A stretch of DNA of 64,000 nt from Neobacillus sp. PS2-9. GTDB taxonomy: Bacteria > Bacillota > Bacilli > Bacillales > Cytobacillaceae. The stretch covers positions 397,001 through 461,000 of the forward strand of contig NZ_CP133269.1 of assembly GCF_030915525.1 (NCBI RefSeq). Reading direction: 5' to 3'. Below are positions 1 to 9,500 of this stretch, piece after piece (positions within the stretch are counted from its first letter, which is position 1; each line of letters opens with the position of its first letter). The translations under genes and the position numbers were made by a program. The notes beneath the pieces were generated by a model. The model had not been told where the DNA came from, did not search any database, and saw only the letters and a program-made list of their open reading frames with translations.

Positions 1-1
1 A

Positions 2-1375
2 GGTGAGCAATTTGCAGACAAGGTAAGAAATCGCATACATTGGGTTTGCGAAAATGCAAAAGGCGAAAGCATTCTAGATGTTGGCTGTTCACAAGGAATT
101 ACAGCAATTTTACTTGGTCGAGAAGGTAAAAGTATAATTGGGATTGACTTACTAGAAGAATCCATTGAATACGCGAATAATTTGCTGTCTTCTGAGGAAG
201 AAATTACGAAAAAGTATGTTCAATTCAAAGCGGCAAATTTTATGGAGTTTGCCAATGAGAATCAAACATTTGATTGTATCATTTTTGGTGAAATATTAGA
301 GCATATCACCGACCCAAAACGATTCATAAATATGGCTGCTAAAATGTTAAACCCTGGTGGTTCCATCATTATTACATTGCCATTTGGAATCAATGATTAT
401 TTTGATCATAAAAAGACCTACTATCTCTCAGAATTATTGAAATTTCAAAGTGAGAATTTGGTTGTTGATGAACTAAAGTTTTTCGGAAAATGGATAGGTG
501 CCATCATTAAAGCGAAAGACCTTAAGCAAAATACGCTAAGTGTGGATGACCATCTTTTGACTAGACTGGAAGATGCCTTTTTTACTGTAGAAAAAGACCT
601 TTGGCAGACAATAAGAGATAGAGGCCAAAAAATTAAAACCCTACAAGAGAAAGTAAAGGCAGCTGCAACCGAGAAAGAAAAATATACTACTGACTTAAAA
701 AAGAAGAATCAAGAAATAACGAATAATAAAGAAGAAATTCGTAAAAAAGATTTTGAGTTAGAGAAGAAAGACCAAAATTTAAGTGAGAAAAAAGAAGAAC
801 TAGCAAGAAAAGATCGAGAGTTGACGGAGAAGATTGAAGAACTAGTCAAGAAGGATTTTGAAATTGACAAGAAAAATGTTGAAATCGATAAGAAAAATGA
901 AGAAATCGATCAGTTAGTAAAGGAACGTTTGGTGCTATCAGAAAGCCTTACTAATAATTCTCGAGAATTAGAAATGATTGAAGAATGCAACAAAGAAGTA
1001 GAAAATTTAAACTGGCAACTAACTACAAAAGAAAATGAGCTTCAAAAAGCTAAGACGCAACTTACTACGAAAGAAAATGAACTTCAAAAAGCTAAGACAC
1101 AACTAGCTGCGAAAGTAAAAGAAATGAAAGAAATTCAGGATAGAGAAAAGAAATTAAAAAAATATATCACTGAGCTTGAAAAGCAGGCAACGATTTATAA
1201 AAAGGAAAAAATTAAAGTTCAAGAAGACTTATTGGAATCATATGGAAAAGAAGAAAAATTACTTAAGACACATAGTAATCTCATGAAAAGATACAAAGCG
1301 TTAAGTGAATCGAAATTAGGAAGTCTTACTTTATCCTACTGGCGCAAACGTCGAAATGTCTTTGGAGGGAAGTAA
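2..1375 (+). CDS. Class I SAM-dependent methyltransferase with long coiled coil (5' end outside window)
   Basis: The frame is open from base 2, so the gene starts left of the window. The first 60 codons encode a SAM-binding motif I (LDVGCSQG) followed by an acidic motif II (IIGIDLLEES). Further on come FDCIIFGEILEHI and a GGSIIITLPFG stretch typical of class I methyltransferases. After about residue 195 of the visible part, the protein becomes a very charged coiled coil of about 200 residues with repeated KKDxELEKKD and TTKENELQKAK heptads. A TTG at 182 could be mistaken for the start, but it would remove motif I. The stop overlaps the upstream side of the next glycosyltransferase gene, so the two are probably co-transcribed. 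Substrate unknown. By context it may methylate a glycan end and act as a chain terminator or molecular ruler, as WbdD-type proteins do; this is inference. Confidence 0.85.
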   Translation, partial: GEQFADKVRNRIHWVCENAKGESILDVGCSQGITAILLGREGKSIIGIDLLEESIEYANNLLSSEEEITKKYVQFKAANFMEFANENQTFDCIIFGEILEHITDPKRFINMAAKMLNPGGSIIITLPFGINDYFDHKKTYYLSELLKFQSENLVVDELKFFGKWIGAIIKAKDLKQNTLSVDDHLLTRLEDAFFTVEKDLWQTIRDRGQKIKTLQEKVKAAATEKEKYTTDLKKKNQEITNNKEEIRKKDFELEKKDQNLSEKKEELARKDRELTEKIEELVKKDFEIDKKNVEIDKKNEEIDQLVKERLVLSESLTNNSRELEMIEECNKEVENLNWQLTTKENELQKAKTQLTTKENELQKAKTQLAAKVKEMKEIQDREKKLKKYITELEKQATIYKKEKIKVQEDLLESYGKEEKLLKTHSNLMKRYKALSESKLGSLTLSYWRKRRNVFGGK

Positions 1376-1376
1376 A

Positions 1377-4118
1377 TTGGATCAAAAGGCAATTAAGCAA
1401 CGGTTGGAAACATTAGCGAAATTAAAAGCAAATTTAGAAATGCAAATCAAGGAAGAAAAGGAATCAGTGTTATCAGGACTTTTATTTCCTAGACCGCAAA
1501 ATTCCGGCAAAACTCCCGTTAAAAATGAGAAAAAAGCCAATGCAGTGAAAGCTGACACGAAAGTAATGACTGCAAAAGAGGAAGAAGATCTTGCAAAGAA
1601 AATCGCTTATCTAAAAAAGAGAGATAAGTTAAGTGATACGACATTCTTCGATAAAGTGAAACCATTGCTTGACCAAATCCCTGAAAGCAACGGTAGCAGG
1701 TATTATGATAAAATCAAAGCCAACATTGGGATTATTGCTGATGAATTTTTATATAACTCATTTAAGGATGTAGCTGAGTTTAAATATATTGAACGTGATA
1801 ACTATAAGAAACACAGTGGCTCACTGGATGTTCTTTTAATCGTAACAGCTTGGAAGGGACTAAACCTTGAATGGAAAGGTTTAGGGAATCCGAACATTAA
1901 GAAGCATAGAGAAGACTTGTATAAGATCATCGAATTCTATAGATCCCAAGGCACAAAGATCGTCTTCTATTCAAAAGAAGATCCAGTGAACTATCATATC
2001 TTTATTGATATCGCTAAGAAGTGTGATTACATCTTTACGACAGCAGAAGAAAAGCTTGAGGATTATCGTAGAGAGTGTCAGAACGAGAATGTGTTTGTTT
2101 TAGAGTTCGGAATCAATCCTAGATATCATAATCCGATTGGTATCAAAATGGCTCCAAAACAGAGAGAAGTATTATTTACGGGTTCTTGGTATGAAAAATA
2201 TCCACACAGACATGTGGACACAAGAATGCTCTTTGATGGCGTAATTGATGCAGGTCGCGATCTAAAAATTATTGACCGGAACTATGAATTAAAGTTAATG
2301 CAATATTTCTTCCCTGAAGAGTATTTGAAATATGTATCTCCATCCATTGAACATTCTTACTTACAGAAGTTCCACAAGATCTTTGACTGGGCGATTAACC
2401 TAAACACAGTGAAAGAAAGTAATACGATGTTTGCCAATCGTGTCTATGAACTTCAAGCGCTAGGGAATATCTTACTTTCCAATTACAGTGTAGGAGTAAA
2501 CAATAAGTTTCCTAACGTGTTCTTGGTGAACGACCAAAAAGAAGTAAATGACATTATCAATCGCTTTTCTGAAGAGGATGTCTTTGAGCACCAAGTGCGT
2601 GGAATTAGACGAGTGATGACTCATGAGACAAGCTTCCATAGAATTCATCATTTACTGGAAAAGGTCGGCTTAGATTTCCCTGTGCAAGAAAGAAAAGTAG
2701 CAGTGATCGCAGCTTCTAAATCAGGAACAATCGAAGAAATGTTTAATCAGCAAACCTATCCAAATAAAGAGCTGTTCCTAGAGAGCCAAATTTCAGAAGA
2801 ACAACTCCAGGATTATGACTTTGTGGCTTTCTTCGATGAAAGTAAATTGTACGGAGAATTCTATTTAGAGGATATGATTAACGCCTTTAAATATACAAAT
2901 TCAGATTTCGTGACAAAGGATGCCTATTATGCAGGAGACTCACTAATCAAGGGAGTAGAGCATAACTATACAACCTCCATGAAAGATAAATACAGAACAG
3001 TATTCTGGAGTAAAGCTTACACGCTTAAAGACTTAATGGGCTTTAACTCTCCTGCCACCTTACCAAATGGCTATAGTATTGATCGATTTGAATTTAATGA
3101 TCAACCGGTACAAAAAGAAGTGGCAGCTGGGCAAAAGTATAAACTCTCAGTGATTATTCCAACCTATAACAATGGAGATCATTTGTTAAATAAGTGTTTC
3201 AACAGTCTTCGTAGAAGCAGCTTGTTTAATGACATGGAAATCATTATGGTTGATGATGGTTCTACGGATGGATACACGCCAAAAATTATTAAAAGTATGG
3301 AGAGAAAATATTCAAATGTGAAGACTTTCTTCTACAACGATGGTGGAAGTGGTAGTGCTTCGCGTCCAAGAAACAAAGGGTTCTTACTATCAACAGCTCC
3401 GTATATCACGTATCTAGATCCGGATAACGAGGCGATCAACGATGGGTATAACGAACTTTATAAGCAACTAGCCAAAGGCAATTACGATATGGTCGTAGGA
3501 AATATGCTAAGGCTGGATACAAAGCCGCTAAACTTTGATTATTATCGTACGGCTGTTCAGTATAATGGCAGTGATGTCATTTCAAAGAATATTAAAGAGT
3601 ACATGGTAAAAAGTCAGTTTAAAGCCATGAGCATCCAAGCACTGATTTGTAAAAGAGAAGTAATTGGAGATCAGTCTCTTCGAATGGTGGAAGGTGCAGT
3701 TGGACAGGACACGATATTCTTCCAAGAGCTCTTGCTACATTCGAAGAAGACCAAGGCCATCAACCTGCCTATTCATATCTATTATGCAGCAGTGAGCGGC
3801 TCAGCGGTTAACACGATCTCGAAACGATTCTTCGAGAAGTACTACATCCTTGAAAAGTACAGAGTGAACATGCTCAAGGAAAACGGACTCTTACAGGACT
3901 ACATTGAAAAACGCTTTGAATATTACTTTACTAACTGGTATTTAAAGAAGTTGAAATTGGTGAATGAAGAGGATGCTCTTGAATCGATTAGGATTCTAGG
4001 TGAAATACTTGGAATGTATGAGATTAATGATGCATTTACTTCTCCAGAAATGGTTGAATTTAGTCGACTACTTAAACAAAAAGATTATCATAAAGTTGAA
4101 GCGCAATTTGTTGGTTAA
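1377..4118 (+). CDS. Large two-domain glycosyltransferase (CgeB-like GT + GT2)
   Basis: About 913 residues. The N-terminal 100 residues are charged and probably coiled. Residues about 130-430 resemble the spore-protein CgeB/YkvP glycosyltransferase fold, with a GNILLSNYSVGVNNKFPNV nucleotide-binding-like segment. From about residue 588 there is a GT-A family 2 domain: KLSVIIPTYNNG, VDDGSTDG, then LDPDNEA as the metal-binding DxD. I chose TTG 1377 because GGAGGG sits six bases upstream. An in-frame ATG at 1356 has no ribosome binding site and overlaps the preceding gene more. It follows the methyltransferase without a gap and ends before a terminator, so the pair forms the end of an operon. 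Probable role: adding sugars to a wall or surface glycopolymer in the cytoplasm. Acceptor and donor cannot be read from the sequence. Confidence 0.85.
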   Translation: MDQKAIKQRLETLAKLKANLEMQIKEEKESVLSGLLFPRPQNSGKTPVKNEKKANAVKADTKVMTAKEEEDLAKKIAYLKKRDKLSDTTFFDKVKPLLDQIPESNGSRYYDKIKANIGIIADEFLYNSFKDVAEFKYIERDNYKKHSGSLDVLLIVTAWKGLNLEWKGLGNPNIKKHREDLYKIIEFYRSQGTKIVFYSKEDPVNYHIFIDIAKKCDYIFTTAEEKLEDYRRECQNENVFVLEFGINPRYHNPIGIKMAPKQREVLFTGSWYEKYPHRHVDTRMLFDGVIDAGRDLKIIDRNYELKLMQYFFPEEYLKYVSPSIEHSYLQKFHKIFDWAINLNTVKESNTMFANRVYELQALGNILLSNYSVGVNNKFPNVFLVNDQKEVNDIINRFSEEDVFEHQVRGIRRVMTHETSFHRIHHLLEKVGLDFPVQERKVAVIAASKSGTIEEMFNQQTYPNKELFLESQISEEQLQDYDFVAFFDESKLYGEFYLEDMINAFKYTNSDFVTKDAYYAGDSLIKGVEHNYTTSMKDKYRTVFWSKAYTLKDLMGFNSPATLPNGYSIDRFEFNDQPVQKEVAAGQKYKLSVIIPTYNNGDHLLNKCFNSLRRSSLFNDMEIIMVDDGSTDGYTPKIIKSMERKYSNVKTFFYNDGGSGSASRPRNKGFLLSTAPYITYLDPDNEAINDGYNELYKQLAKGNYDMVVGNMLRLDTKPLNFDYYRTAVQYNGSDVISKNIKEYMVKSQFKAMSIQALICKREVIGDQSLRMVEGAVGQDTIFFQELLLHSKKTKAINLPIHIYYAAVSGSAVNTISKRFFEKYYILEKYRVNMLKENGLLQDYIEKRFEYYFTNWYLKKLKLVNEEDALESIRILGEILGMYEINDAFTSPEMVEFSRLLKQKDYHKVEAQFVG

Positions 4119-4175
4119 ACCGGCGGGAAATTAGGATACAAAAAATAACAACTTTACGTTGCCAGTCAAATGAAA

Positions 4176-4206
4176 AAGACAACCTATAATGGGTTGTCTT
4201 TTTTAG
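4176..4206 (+). terminator. Intrinsic terminator after the glycosyltransferase operon
   Basis: A stem AAGACAACC / GGGTTGTCTT with a short loop is followed by six T. It lies 58 bases after the glycosyltransferase stop. Confidence 0.85.
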
Positions 4207-4261
4207 GCTCGTTTCTAAGACATTGTTGCTTTTGTCTATCTTTTTAAGGTTCGTTCTAATA

Positions 4262-4451
4262 AATAGACGGAGGAATTCCGCTTAATTGGGAAATTGGATG
4301 AAAATTAGCTAAAATAGACGGAGATATTCCGCTTATTTGATTTTAAAACGCAAAAATGGGGCACTTTTCTTTGAATAACCGGAAAAACTCCGCTTATCTA
4401 TTCCTAAATGAGCTCGATTTTGCAAATAACCGGAAAAACTCCGTTTATTGG
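4262..4451. repeat. Four degenerate copies of an AATAGACGGA..TCCGCTTAT motif
   Basis: Copies at about 4262, 4312, 4374 and 4425 share AATA[GA]CCGGA/GACGGA followed by TCCGCTTAT. The CGGA...TCCG core is palindromic. Spacing is 50-60 bases and the sequence between copies is not conserved. Related arrays occur at 57235-57425 and 58520-58725. Confidence 0.7.
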
Positions 4452-4989
4452 TTACTCTTCTAAGGGGGCAATGCAATTAGACAAATTTTGCGTAGTGTAG
4501 CTCTGATTCTAAATGAATAAAACTCTGCATTTCTTCCAAAACAACAATGTTTACGTAAACAGCCTTTTTTTTTGACTTCAGTCCGACCACCAGCTAAGAT
4601 CCCAAAGTTTCGTTAAGTAGAAAAGGATGTGGAGTTGCTACAAATACTAATAAATCAAAAACGGCCCTTTTTTTAGTGTCACCTCAATAAAGGAGTGGAT
4701 AAACGGCAAAGAAGGAACGATCGTGAGGAAACCTGTGCAACTGATGAAGGCTATTAAGAGGTTGTTGTATGTGAAGTGGTAAGCTTCTCTATTAGCCTCC
4801 TTATTAAGCATGCTACAGTCGGAAATGGAGCTGTAGAAATTAATTCCTAGTGTCTAACTTGGAGTTATATGTTTATTATACAATGTTCGACCTATGTTAA
4901 TGAATTTCAACATTCCTCATAATTATAGAGTCATATTTTGGCGACTTAATTTGTATATATTAGAGAATACATTTTGAGGAGGCCAAATA
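4452..4989. other. Gap of about 540 bases with a possible gene remnant
   Basis: No convincing intact gene. Frame 3 is open from 4654 to the stop at 4782 and reads like a protein C-terminus (KEWINGKEGTIVRKPVQLMK), but it has no start codon or ribosome binding site, so it may be the tail of a decayed gene. A palindrome TGTTTACGTAAACA lies at about 4547-4560. Confidence 0.35.
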
Positions 4990-5304
4990 ATGAGTTTAAC
5001 GAATAATTTTAATGGAGATGGGGCGTCCCGCAATTACATTGAAAATGACATTGATCTTTTTTTGGAGGTACTTAGTATTTTAAGTACTTTAATTCCAGAA
5101 TATGTTCCTGAGAAGGATGGAAAGCGTTACCCTTCTATAGAAAAAGATTTTTTTATTAAGAGTTCATTTTTCCTTACACCTGAGAGGATGAAAAAAATAT
5201 CTCCATTGATTGCTTATATAATGAAAAGGGAAGTTGGTGGGATTCAGCACCAATATGAAAATATTCATAAAAATAAAGGAGAATGGTTTTTCCGGAATAA
5301 TTGA
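4990..5304 (+). CDS. Hypothetical protein, 104 residues
   Basis: The ATG is preceded by GAGGAGG at a good distance, and a terminator follows the stop, so this is probably a real single-gene unit. The product is soluble with no signal peptide. It contains a hydrophobic helix-like stretch (LFLEVLSILSTLIPEYV) and a second one around SPLIAYIM. I recognise no family. The flanking gaps contain repeats, which suggests a locus with gene turnover. Confidence 0.65.
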   Translation: MSLTNNFNGDGASRNYIENDIDLFLEVLSILSTLIPEYVPEKDGKRYPSIEKDFFIKSSFFLTPERMKKISPLIAYIMKREVGGIQHQYENIHKNKGEWFFRNN

Positions 5305-5308
5305 TTAC

Positions 5309-5337
5309 ATCAAGGGTCCTTTTAAGGGCTCTTTTTT
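5309..5337 (+). terminator. Terminator after the 104-residue gene
   Basis: Stem AGGGTCC / GGGCTCT (with G-U pairs) around a TTTTAA loop, then six T. Confidence 0.6.
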
Positions 5338-5486
5338 AGTGCGACTAACAAAAAGTCTAATGTTAGACAAGGTGAACTGAATTCTCAGCTCTTTTTTATG
5401 AATCGAATGCTGTTTTGGGCTAAAGGAGGGCTACATAATTTCTCTTTTTTACTTTTAAAAAGCAAAAAGTGTACATTTCCATGCTT

Positions 5487-5531
5487 AAAAAGCCTGATGC
5501 ACTAATACAACAGTGAGTCAGGCCTTTTTTT
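5487..5531. terminator. Bidirectional terminator between convergent genes
   Basis: GCCTGA / TCAGGC arms with an inner CACT/AGTG pairing are flanked by A and T runs on both sides. The element can terminate transcription in both directions and ends exactly at the stop of the minus-strand hydrolase-like gene. Confidence 0.8.
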
Positions 5532-6524
5532 CTATTTAATTGGCGCATGAGATTTCAGCGTAACAGGCTTACCTTTAATCGCAACGATCCTTCCTTCGGG
5601 ACTCTTTGCAAAGGCGGTAACAGAATATTTACCTTCTTTTTCAAGTACTATTTCAAATTTATTATCGGACGAATAGGGTTTATAGACAATCCTTTCTTCG
5701 TTATGAAATAGATAAAATGCAAATAAGTCATTTGGTGATTTTGTCTCAATTTGATATAGGTATTTATTAGGATCTAATCGTTTTTCATTAAGGTGTTTAA
5801 TAATAGGAAAATGAAAAGCCTCACTAACAAATTGCTGTATTATTTTTGGAAAATACAAAGCTACTTCACTATGCTTATTATAATTACCTAAGTCTAATTT
5901 ATAGGGAATATTTCTTTTTTGTAATAAATCGATCATAGGCAAAACATGAGTTTTATAATGATATTCTCCCTTACCTACATGAATGAGAATATTGGGCTTA
6001 TGATTAGAAGAATTGATCAAATTTGTCAAAATAGAATCTAAGTATTCGAAATCCTCATCGTCGCTTCCCCCAACCATAAAGTTAGCAATGTTTTGGGAAT
6101 TAGTAAATCTTAATAAATATTCTCCCAATAGAAATTGGGGTGATCCTGCAATAATGTGCTTGAAACCATATTTAATTCCAAAATACAATGCAGCAAATCC
6201 CCCCTTACTTGAGCCGCATGATAGAATTTCGGTGATTCCATTTTCGTTTGATATGTGATTAATCAAGGAAATGACTGACCGTTCAATAGCGTAATTCCTG
6301 TTTTCACAAAGATAATAGCTCGCTCGTGAACCAAAATCATCTAGAATAAACAATTTATTGCAATTGTAACCTTCAAGAGTTTTAATGTAGTTGTATCTTG
6401 GTGGGGTACCTATTGGAGGTATACCTGAAAATACAACTACTAAATTTGTTGTTGGTTTGTGTGACTTAAAGAATAAATACTTTATGTCTACTTCCCCTTT
6501 ATAAACCTTTTCTCTGTTAAACAA
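5532..6524 (-). CDS. Alpha/beta-hydrolase-like protein with C-terminal beta domain
   Basis: 330 residues. Residues about 20-235 read as an alpha/beta hydrolase. LVVVFSGIPP supplies an early strand, CGSSKGGFAAL is a GxSxGG nucleophile elbow, and HSEVALYFP near residue 220 could supply the catalytic histidine. Similar domains occur in Asp2/XcbB-CpsF-type capsule or accessory-secretion proteins. The last 90 residues look beta-rich (PNDLFAFYLFHNEERIVYK). The start is TTG at 6524 with AAGGAGG upstream. It lies 33 bases downstream of the asparagine-synthetase-like gene on the same strand, so the two probably form an operon. Role is inferred to be acyl or ester transfer/removal on a surface polymer. 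No signal peptide, so a cytoplasmic location is likely. Confidence 0.7.
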   Translation of the reverse strand: MFNREKVYKGEVDIKYLFFKSHKPTTNLVVVFSGIPPIGTPPRYNYIKTLEGYNCNKLFILDDFGSRASYYLCENRNYAIERSVISLINHISNENGITEILSCGSSKGGFAALYFGIKYGFKHIIAGSPQFLLGEYLLRFTNSQNIANFMVGGSDDEDFEYLDSILTNLINSSNHKPNILIHVGKGEYHYKTHVLPMIDLLQKRNIPYKLDLGNYNKHSEVALYFPKIIQQFVSEAFHFPIIKHLNEKRLDPNKYLYQIETKSPNDLFAFYLFHNEERIVYKPYSSDNKFEIVLEKEGKYSVTAFAKSPEGRIVAIKGKPVTLKSHAPIK

Positions 6525-6557
6525 ATATAAAAGCCTCCTTAGTTGAAAAAATGAAAA

Positions 6558-8309
6558 TTACTTAATTATTGAAAAAGGACTAGATGCAGTTACTTCTACC
6601 TTATTGGTCGTATCCAATTTACCAACTGATATCCTTTCAATTAAGAGCGTTGAGGCTTTCCCCCAATTCCAACTTTCACAATTCTTTATTGCAATGGTCC
6701 TGATTGAAATATGGCTCATTGCATTTTCAGGAATCCATTTGATTAAAATCTGATTACTCTCTTTCCAAAGTGAAATATCTTCTTCCATCAATACTTTCTC
6801 ATCCAAGAGTATTTGATACTTTAATCTTCCCGCATTAGATGGGTTCTGATATGGTGAACGGAGCTGGATAGAACAATATTGACCTTTTTCGAACTTAGTT
6901 ACTACAGGTAATCGGGCCTCTATAAAATCTCCTTCTAATGGTGCGCTTAAATCGATATGAAATTTGGCTCTTCTTGGTTGGGAGATAATTTTCATAGGGA
7001 CCGTTCGTTCTAAATTTGTTTGTGAGCCACTAGAAAACTGGAAATTGTCTAAATGTAATCCAAATTCATCAAATTTTTCATCATAAAAATCGGATAAATT
7101 TTCGGTCGAATTTATTTTCCAATAATTTAGAACAGGCCAGTTCGTATCAATAATCTTTTTAAATACGGTATGTTCCTTTTTATCTTCAGCTGAAACTGAT
7201 AAAAGCAGCTTCAATATCTTTCGGGAGTTGAAAAGGATGAAGCTATCAAAAGCAATATCACTCTCTAATAGAAGTAAAGCATGCCAAGCACCCATTCTGA
7301 ACTCCCAATATAATAAATCATATGGATCATAATTATAGATTTTATCCATTTCTACATGCTTATAATAATGATCAAATGCTTGTTTAACCTTAGGATCATT
7401 AACAGCCTTTTTAGAATACAAAAGTGCCATGCTATCACTTCCGAACACCTTCGGCAAATTTTTGTAATTTAACTTATAATACATTCTACCAATTTCATAA
7501 AGGTTAGAGCGGATATGCAAAGAATTTTGCGAAAATGTATCTAAATATATTTTTGCTAAATGAAAGGAATGCGACGAAAAAGTATTCTTTCTTAATACTT
7601 CACGAATATTTTTAGAATCAATATCATCCGTAGATGGGGTATCAATGGTTAGAAATCTGTGATTTAAACCTAAATTATATGAAAGTTCCTTAACAACATG
7701 CTTATCTATTTCTAAGGATTTTACCTCACTAGTCTTTGAATACGTAAAGTATTGGAACTGATCTTTATAGTCCTTTAATAACGCTAAGGATGTCCTACTA
7801 TCTAAACCAGCGGTTAATGAAAAAAGAAGATCATGTTTTTTGCTAAGTAGTTGGAGTTGATTTTTTACTGATTCACTAATACTAGCCACAATATCCTCAA
7901 TCGGAGCAATAGTTAACTCTTCTCTTGGGAAAAACCGTTTCACTTGTTTGCTTGGGAGCGTAAGTAAAGTATTAGGGATTAAGAAGTAAATATCTTCATA
8001 CGGAGTATAGTGACCTGGTAATGAGGCACTCGTATATTCTTTTAACCATTCTTTATTTACAGTAGTTGAATGGGGCGAATTTATATACTCCTGAACCAAT
8101 TCACAGTGAGAACCAATGATGTTTTGTGTAGTAGAATAGAAAATCGTTCGCATACCAGTTGCATCAGATAAGATGGTTGCATTTTCTGAGTCCCCATAAA
8201 AAATGAAATGACGGCCAGAAAGCTGATCAATATAATTGAAAAAGTCCTCTTCAGATTTCGAAAGAGCCGTAAGTAAATTCTGGGCTATCATTTCCTTATC
8301 ATCTGTCAA
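6558..8309 (-). CDS. Asparagine-synthetase-like protein (amidotransferase fold + PP-loop)
   Basis: The middle of the protein carries the ATP-pyrophosphatase loop SLTAGLDSRTSLALL, matching the SGGxDS signature of AsnB-type synthetases. The region before it (SGRHFIFYGDS, ILSDATGMRTIFY) resembles the N-terminal glutaminase-like domain. The catalytic N-terminal cysteine of true glutamine-dependent enzymes is not visible. The C-terminal 150 residues are beta-rich. The TTG at 8309 is the only standard start in this frame, but it has no ribosome binding site and the protein-like frame continues upstream to 8540 (see that entry). So the true product is longer or the start has been lost. Downstream, the alpha/beta-hydrolase-like gene follows closely. 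Probably amidates a sugar acid or peptide in surface-polymer modification; substrate unknown. Confidence 0.75.
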   Translation of the reverse strand: MTDDKEMIAQNLLTALSKSEEDFFNYIDQLSGRHFIFYGDSENATILSDATGMRTIFYSTTQNIIGSHCELVQEYINSPHSTTVNKEWLKEYTSASLPGHYTPYEDIYFLIPNTLLTLPSKQVKRFFPREELTIAPIEDIVASISESVKNQLQLLSKKHDLLFSLTAGLDSRTSLALLKDYKDQFQYFTYSKTSEVKSLEIDKHVVKELSYNLGLNHRFLTIDTPSTDDIDSKNIREVLRKNTFSSHSFHLAKIYLDTFSQNSLHIRSNLYEIGRMYYKLNYKNLPKVFGSDSMALLYSKKAVNDPKVKQAFDHYYKHVEMDKIYNYDPYDLLYWEFRMGAWHALLLLESDIAFDSFILFNSRKILKLLLSVSAEDKKEHTVFKKIIDTNWPVLNYWKINSTENLSDFYDEKFDEFGLHLDNFQFSSGSQTNLERTVPMKIISQPRRAKFHIDLSAPLEGDFIEARLPVVTKFEKGQYCSIQLRSPYQNPSNAGRLKYQILLDEKVLMEEDISLWKESNQILIKWIPENAMSHISIRTIAIKNCESWNWGKASTLLIERISVGKLDTTNKVEVTASSPFSIIK

Positions 8310-8540
8310 CGTATCAATATCTAGAATAGTTCCTAATAAAAAAACCCATTTATCACCTTGTTCATAGTACTTAGTGTCATTAAGTGGGTCGTAATATAGT
8401 TGATAACTGTTAATTGAAACATGCTCCCAATGTGGGTGTGGTTTTTCAATTTGTTTGTCTGAAATAATATAACCACGTTTATATTTTAATGTGTAGTATG
8501 GATTTGAAGTATCTATTTTTAATTCCCCCAGCCGTATAAT
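8310..8540 (-). other. In-frame upstream extension of the asparagine-synthetase-like gene lacking ATG/GTG/TTG
   Basis: Reading on the minus strand from 8540 gives an uninterrupted protein-like stretch (IIRLGELKIDT..., ...WVFLLGTILDIDTL) that joins the annotated gene in frame. It looks like the missing first strands of the amidotransferase-like domain. The next in-frame stop is TAA at 8579-8577. Between that stop and 8309 there is no ATG, GTG or TTG. The best candidates are ATT 8540 or ATA 8537 with an AAAAGGG upstream, or CTG 8531. Either translation begins at a rare codon or a point mutation destroyed the start. Confidence 0.6.
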
Positions 8541-8602
8541 ATACCCTTTTTTATTATATCCTATTGGTAAAATTAATTAATAGTAATGTGAAATTTTTAT
8601 TG

Positions 8603-8611
8603 TGTTATAAT
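8603..8611 (+). promoter_or_regulatory. Extended -10 promoter of tagGH
   Basis: TGTTATAAT gives a TGn extension plus a perfect TATAAT -10 about 64 bases before tagG. No good -35 box is visible, as is usual for extended -10 promoters. Confidence 0.55.
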
Positions 8612-8674
8612 AGATTGTTGTAAATAATTGTTTAATTTTAAACTAGAGATTAATTTTGAAAAGGACGTTACCAT

Positions 8675-9478
8675 ATGAAGGCAGTGTTAGAAGTACTTAA
8701 AGAACAGATTGTAAATTTCAATTTAATATATCGGTTAGCATCGTATAACACAATAAGTAAATATCAATCACATTATTTAGGGGCCGCATGGCAGTTTATT
8801 AGTCCTCTTTTACAAATTTCAATCTATTGGTTTGTTTTTGGATTGGGAATAAGAGGCGGGCATCCTGTAGGAGATGTTCCTTTCTTTATTTGGCTGCTAG
8901 TGGGGTTAATTCCATGGTTTTTTATTAGTTCTACGGTCATCCAAGGTTCAAACAGTATCTATACAAAGGTTAGTTTAGTATCCAAAATGAAGTTTCCTGT
9001 CAGTGTCCTCCCATCTATCACAATCGTTGGGAATTCATTTAATTTTATATTCATGCTTTTATTTCTAGGTATTATATTGGTTCTTTATGGTGTTAACCCA
9101 GGTATATACATCTTACAGTTACCTTATTATTTGTTTTGTTTATATGTTCTCATATTCTCTGTCACCTTGCTTTTCTCTACAATTTCAACAATAATAAGGG
9201 ATTTTCAGATGGTATTACAATCATTAATGAGAATGATGTTATACTTCCTCCCGATTCTTTGGGATACAAGCAAATTGCCTAAGTTTGCTCAAGACTTATT
9301 AAGTTTAAATCCTTTCTATTATATAATCGTTGGGTTTAGATCCATTTTTTTTACTCAGACGTGGTTTTTTGAGGATTGGGTTTATATGAGTTACTTTTGG
9401 GTAACTACCCTCCTTGTACTATTCATAGGAGCGTTAATTCATATCAAATTCAGAAAACAATTTGTTGATTACATTTAA
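8675..9478 (+). CDS. tagG: Teichoic acid ABC transporter permease TagG
   Basis: 267 residues with the ABC-2 permease organisation: a cytoplasmic N-terminal amphipathic segment (LIYRLASYNTISKYQSHYLGAAW), then six hydrophobic membrane segments from about residue 35 to 255. The YQSHYLGAAWQFISPLLQ stretch is characteristic of TagG/Wzm polysaccharide exporters. A weak GAAAAGGA ribosome binding site precedes the ATG. tagH follows after 22 bases. With TagH it moves undecaprenyl-linked wall teichoic acid or a similar polymer across the membrane. Confidence 0.92.
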   Translation: MKAVLEVLKEQIVNFNLIYRLASYNTISKYQSHYLGAAWQFISPLLQISIYWFVFGLGIRGGHPVGDVPFFIWLLVGLIPWFFISSTVIQGSNSIYTKVSLVSKMKFPVSVLPSITIVGNSFNFIFMLLFLGIILVLYGVNPGIYILQLPYYLFCLYVLIFSVTLLFSTISTIIRDFQMVLQSLMRMMLYFLPILWDTSKLPKFAQDLLSLNPFYYIIVGFRSIFFTQTWFFEDWVYMSYFWVTTLLVLFIGALIHIKFRKQFVDYI

Positions 9479-9500
9479 CATATAACACCGGAGGCTTAAA

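Noticed and set aside
4654..4782. Open 42-codon protein-like stretch
   Set aside because: No start codon and no ribosome binding site. Kept only as a possible remnant in the gap entry.
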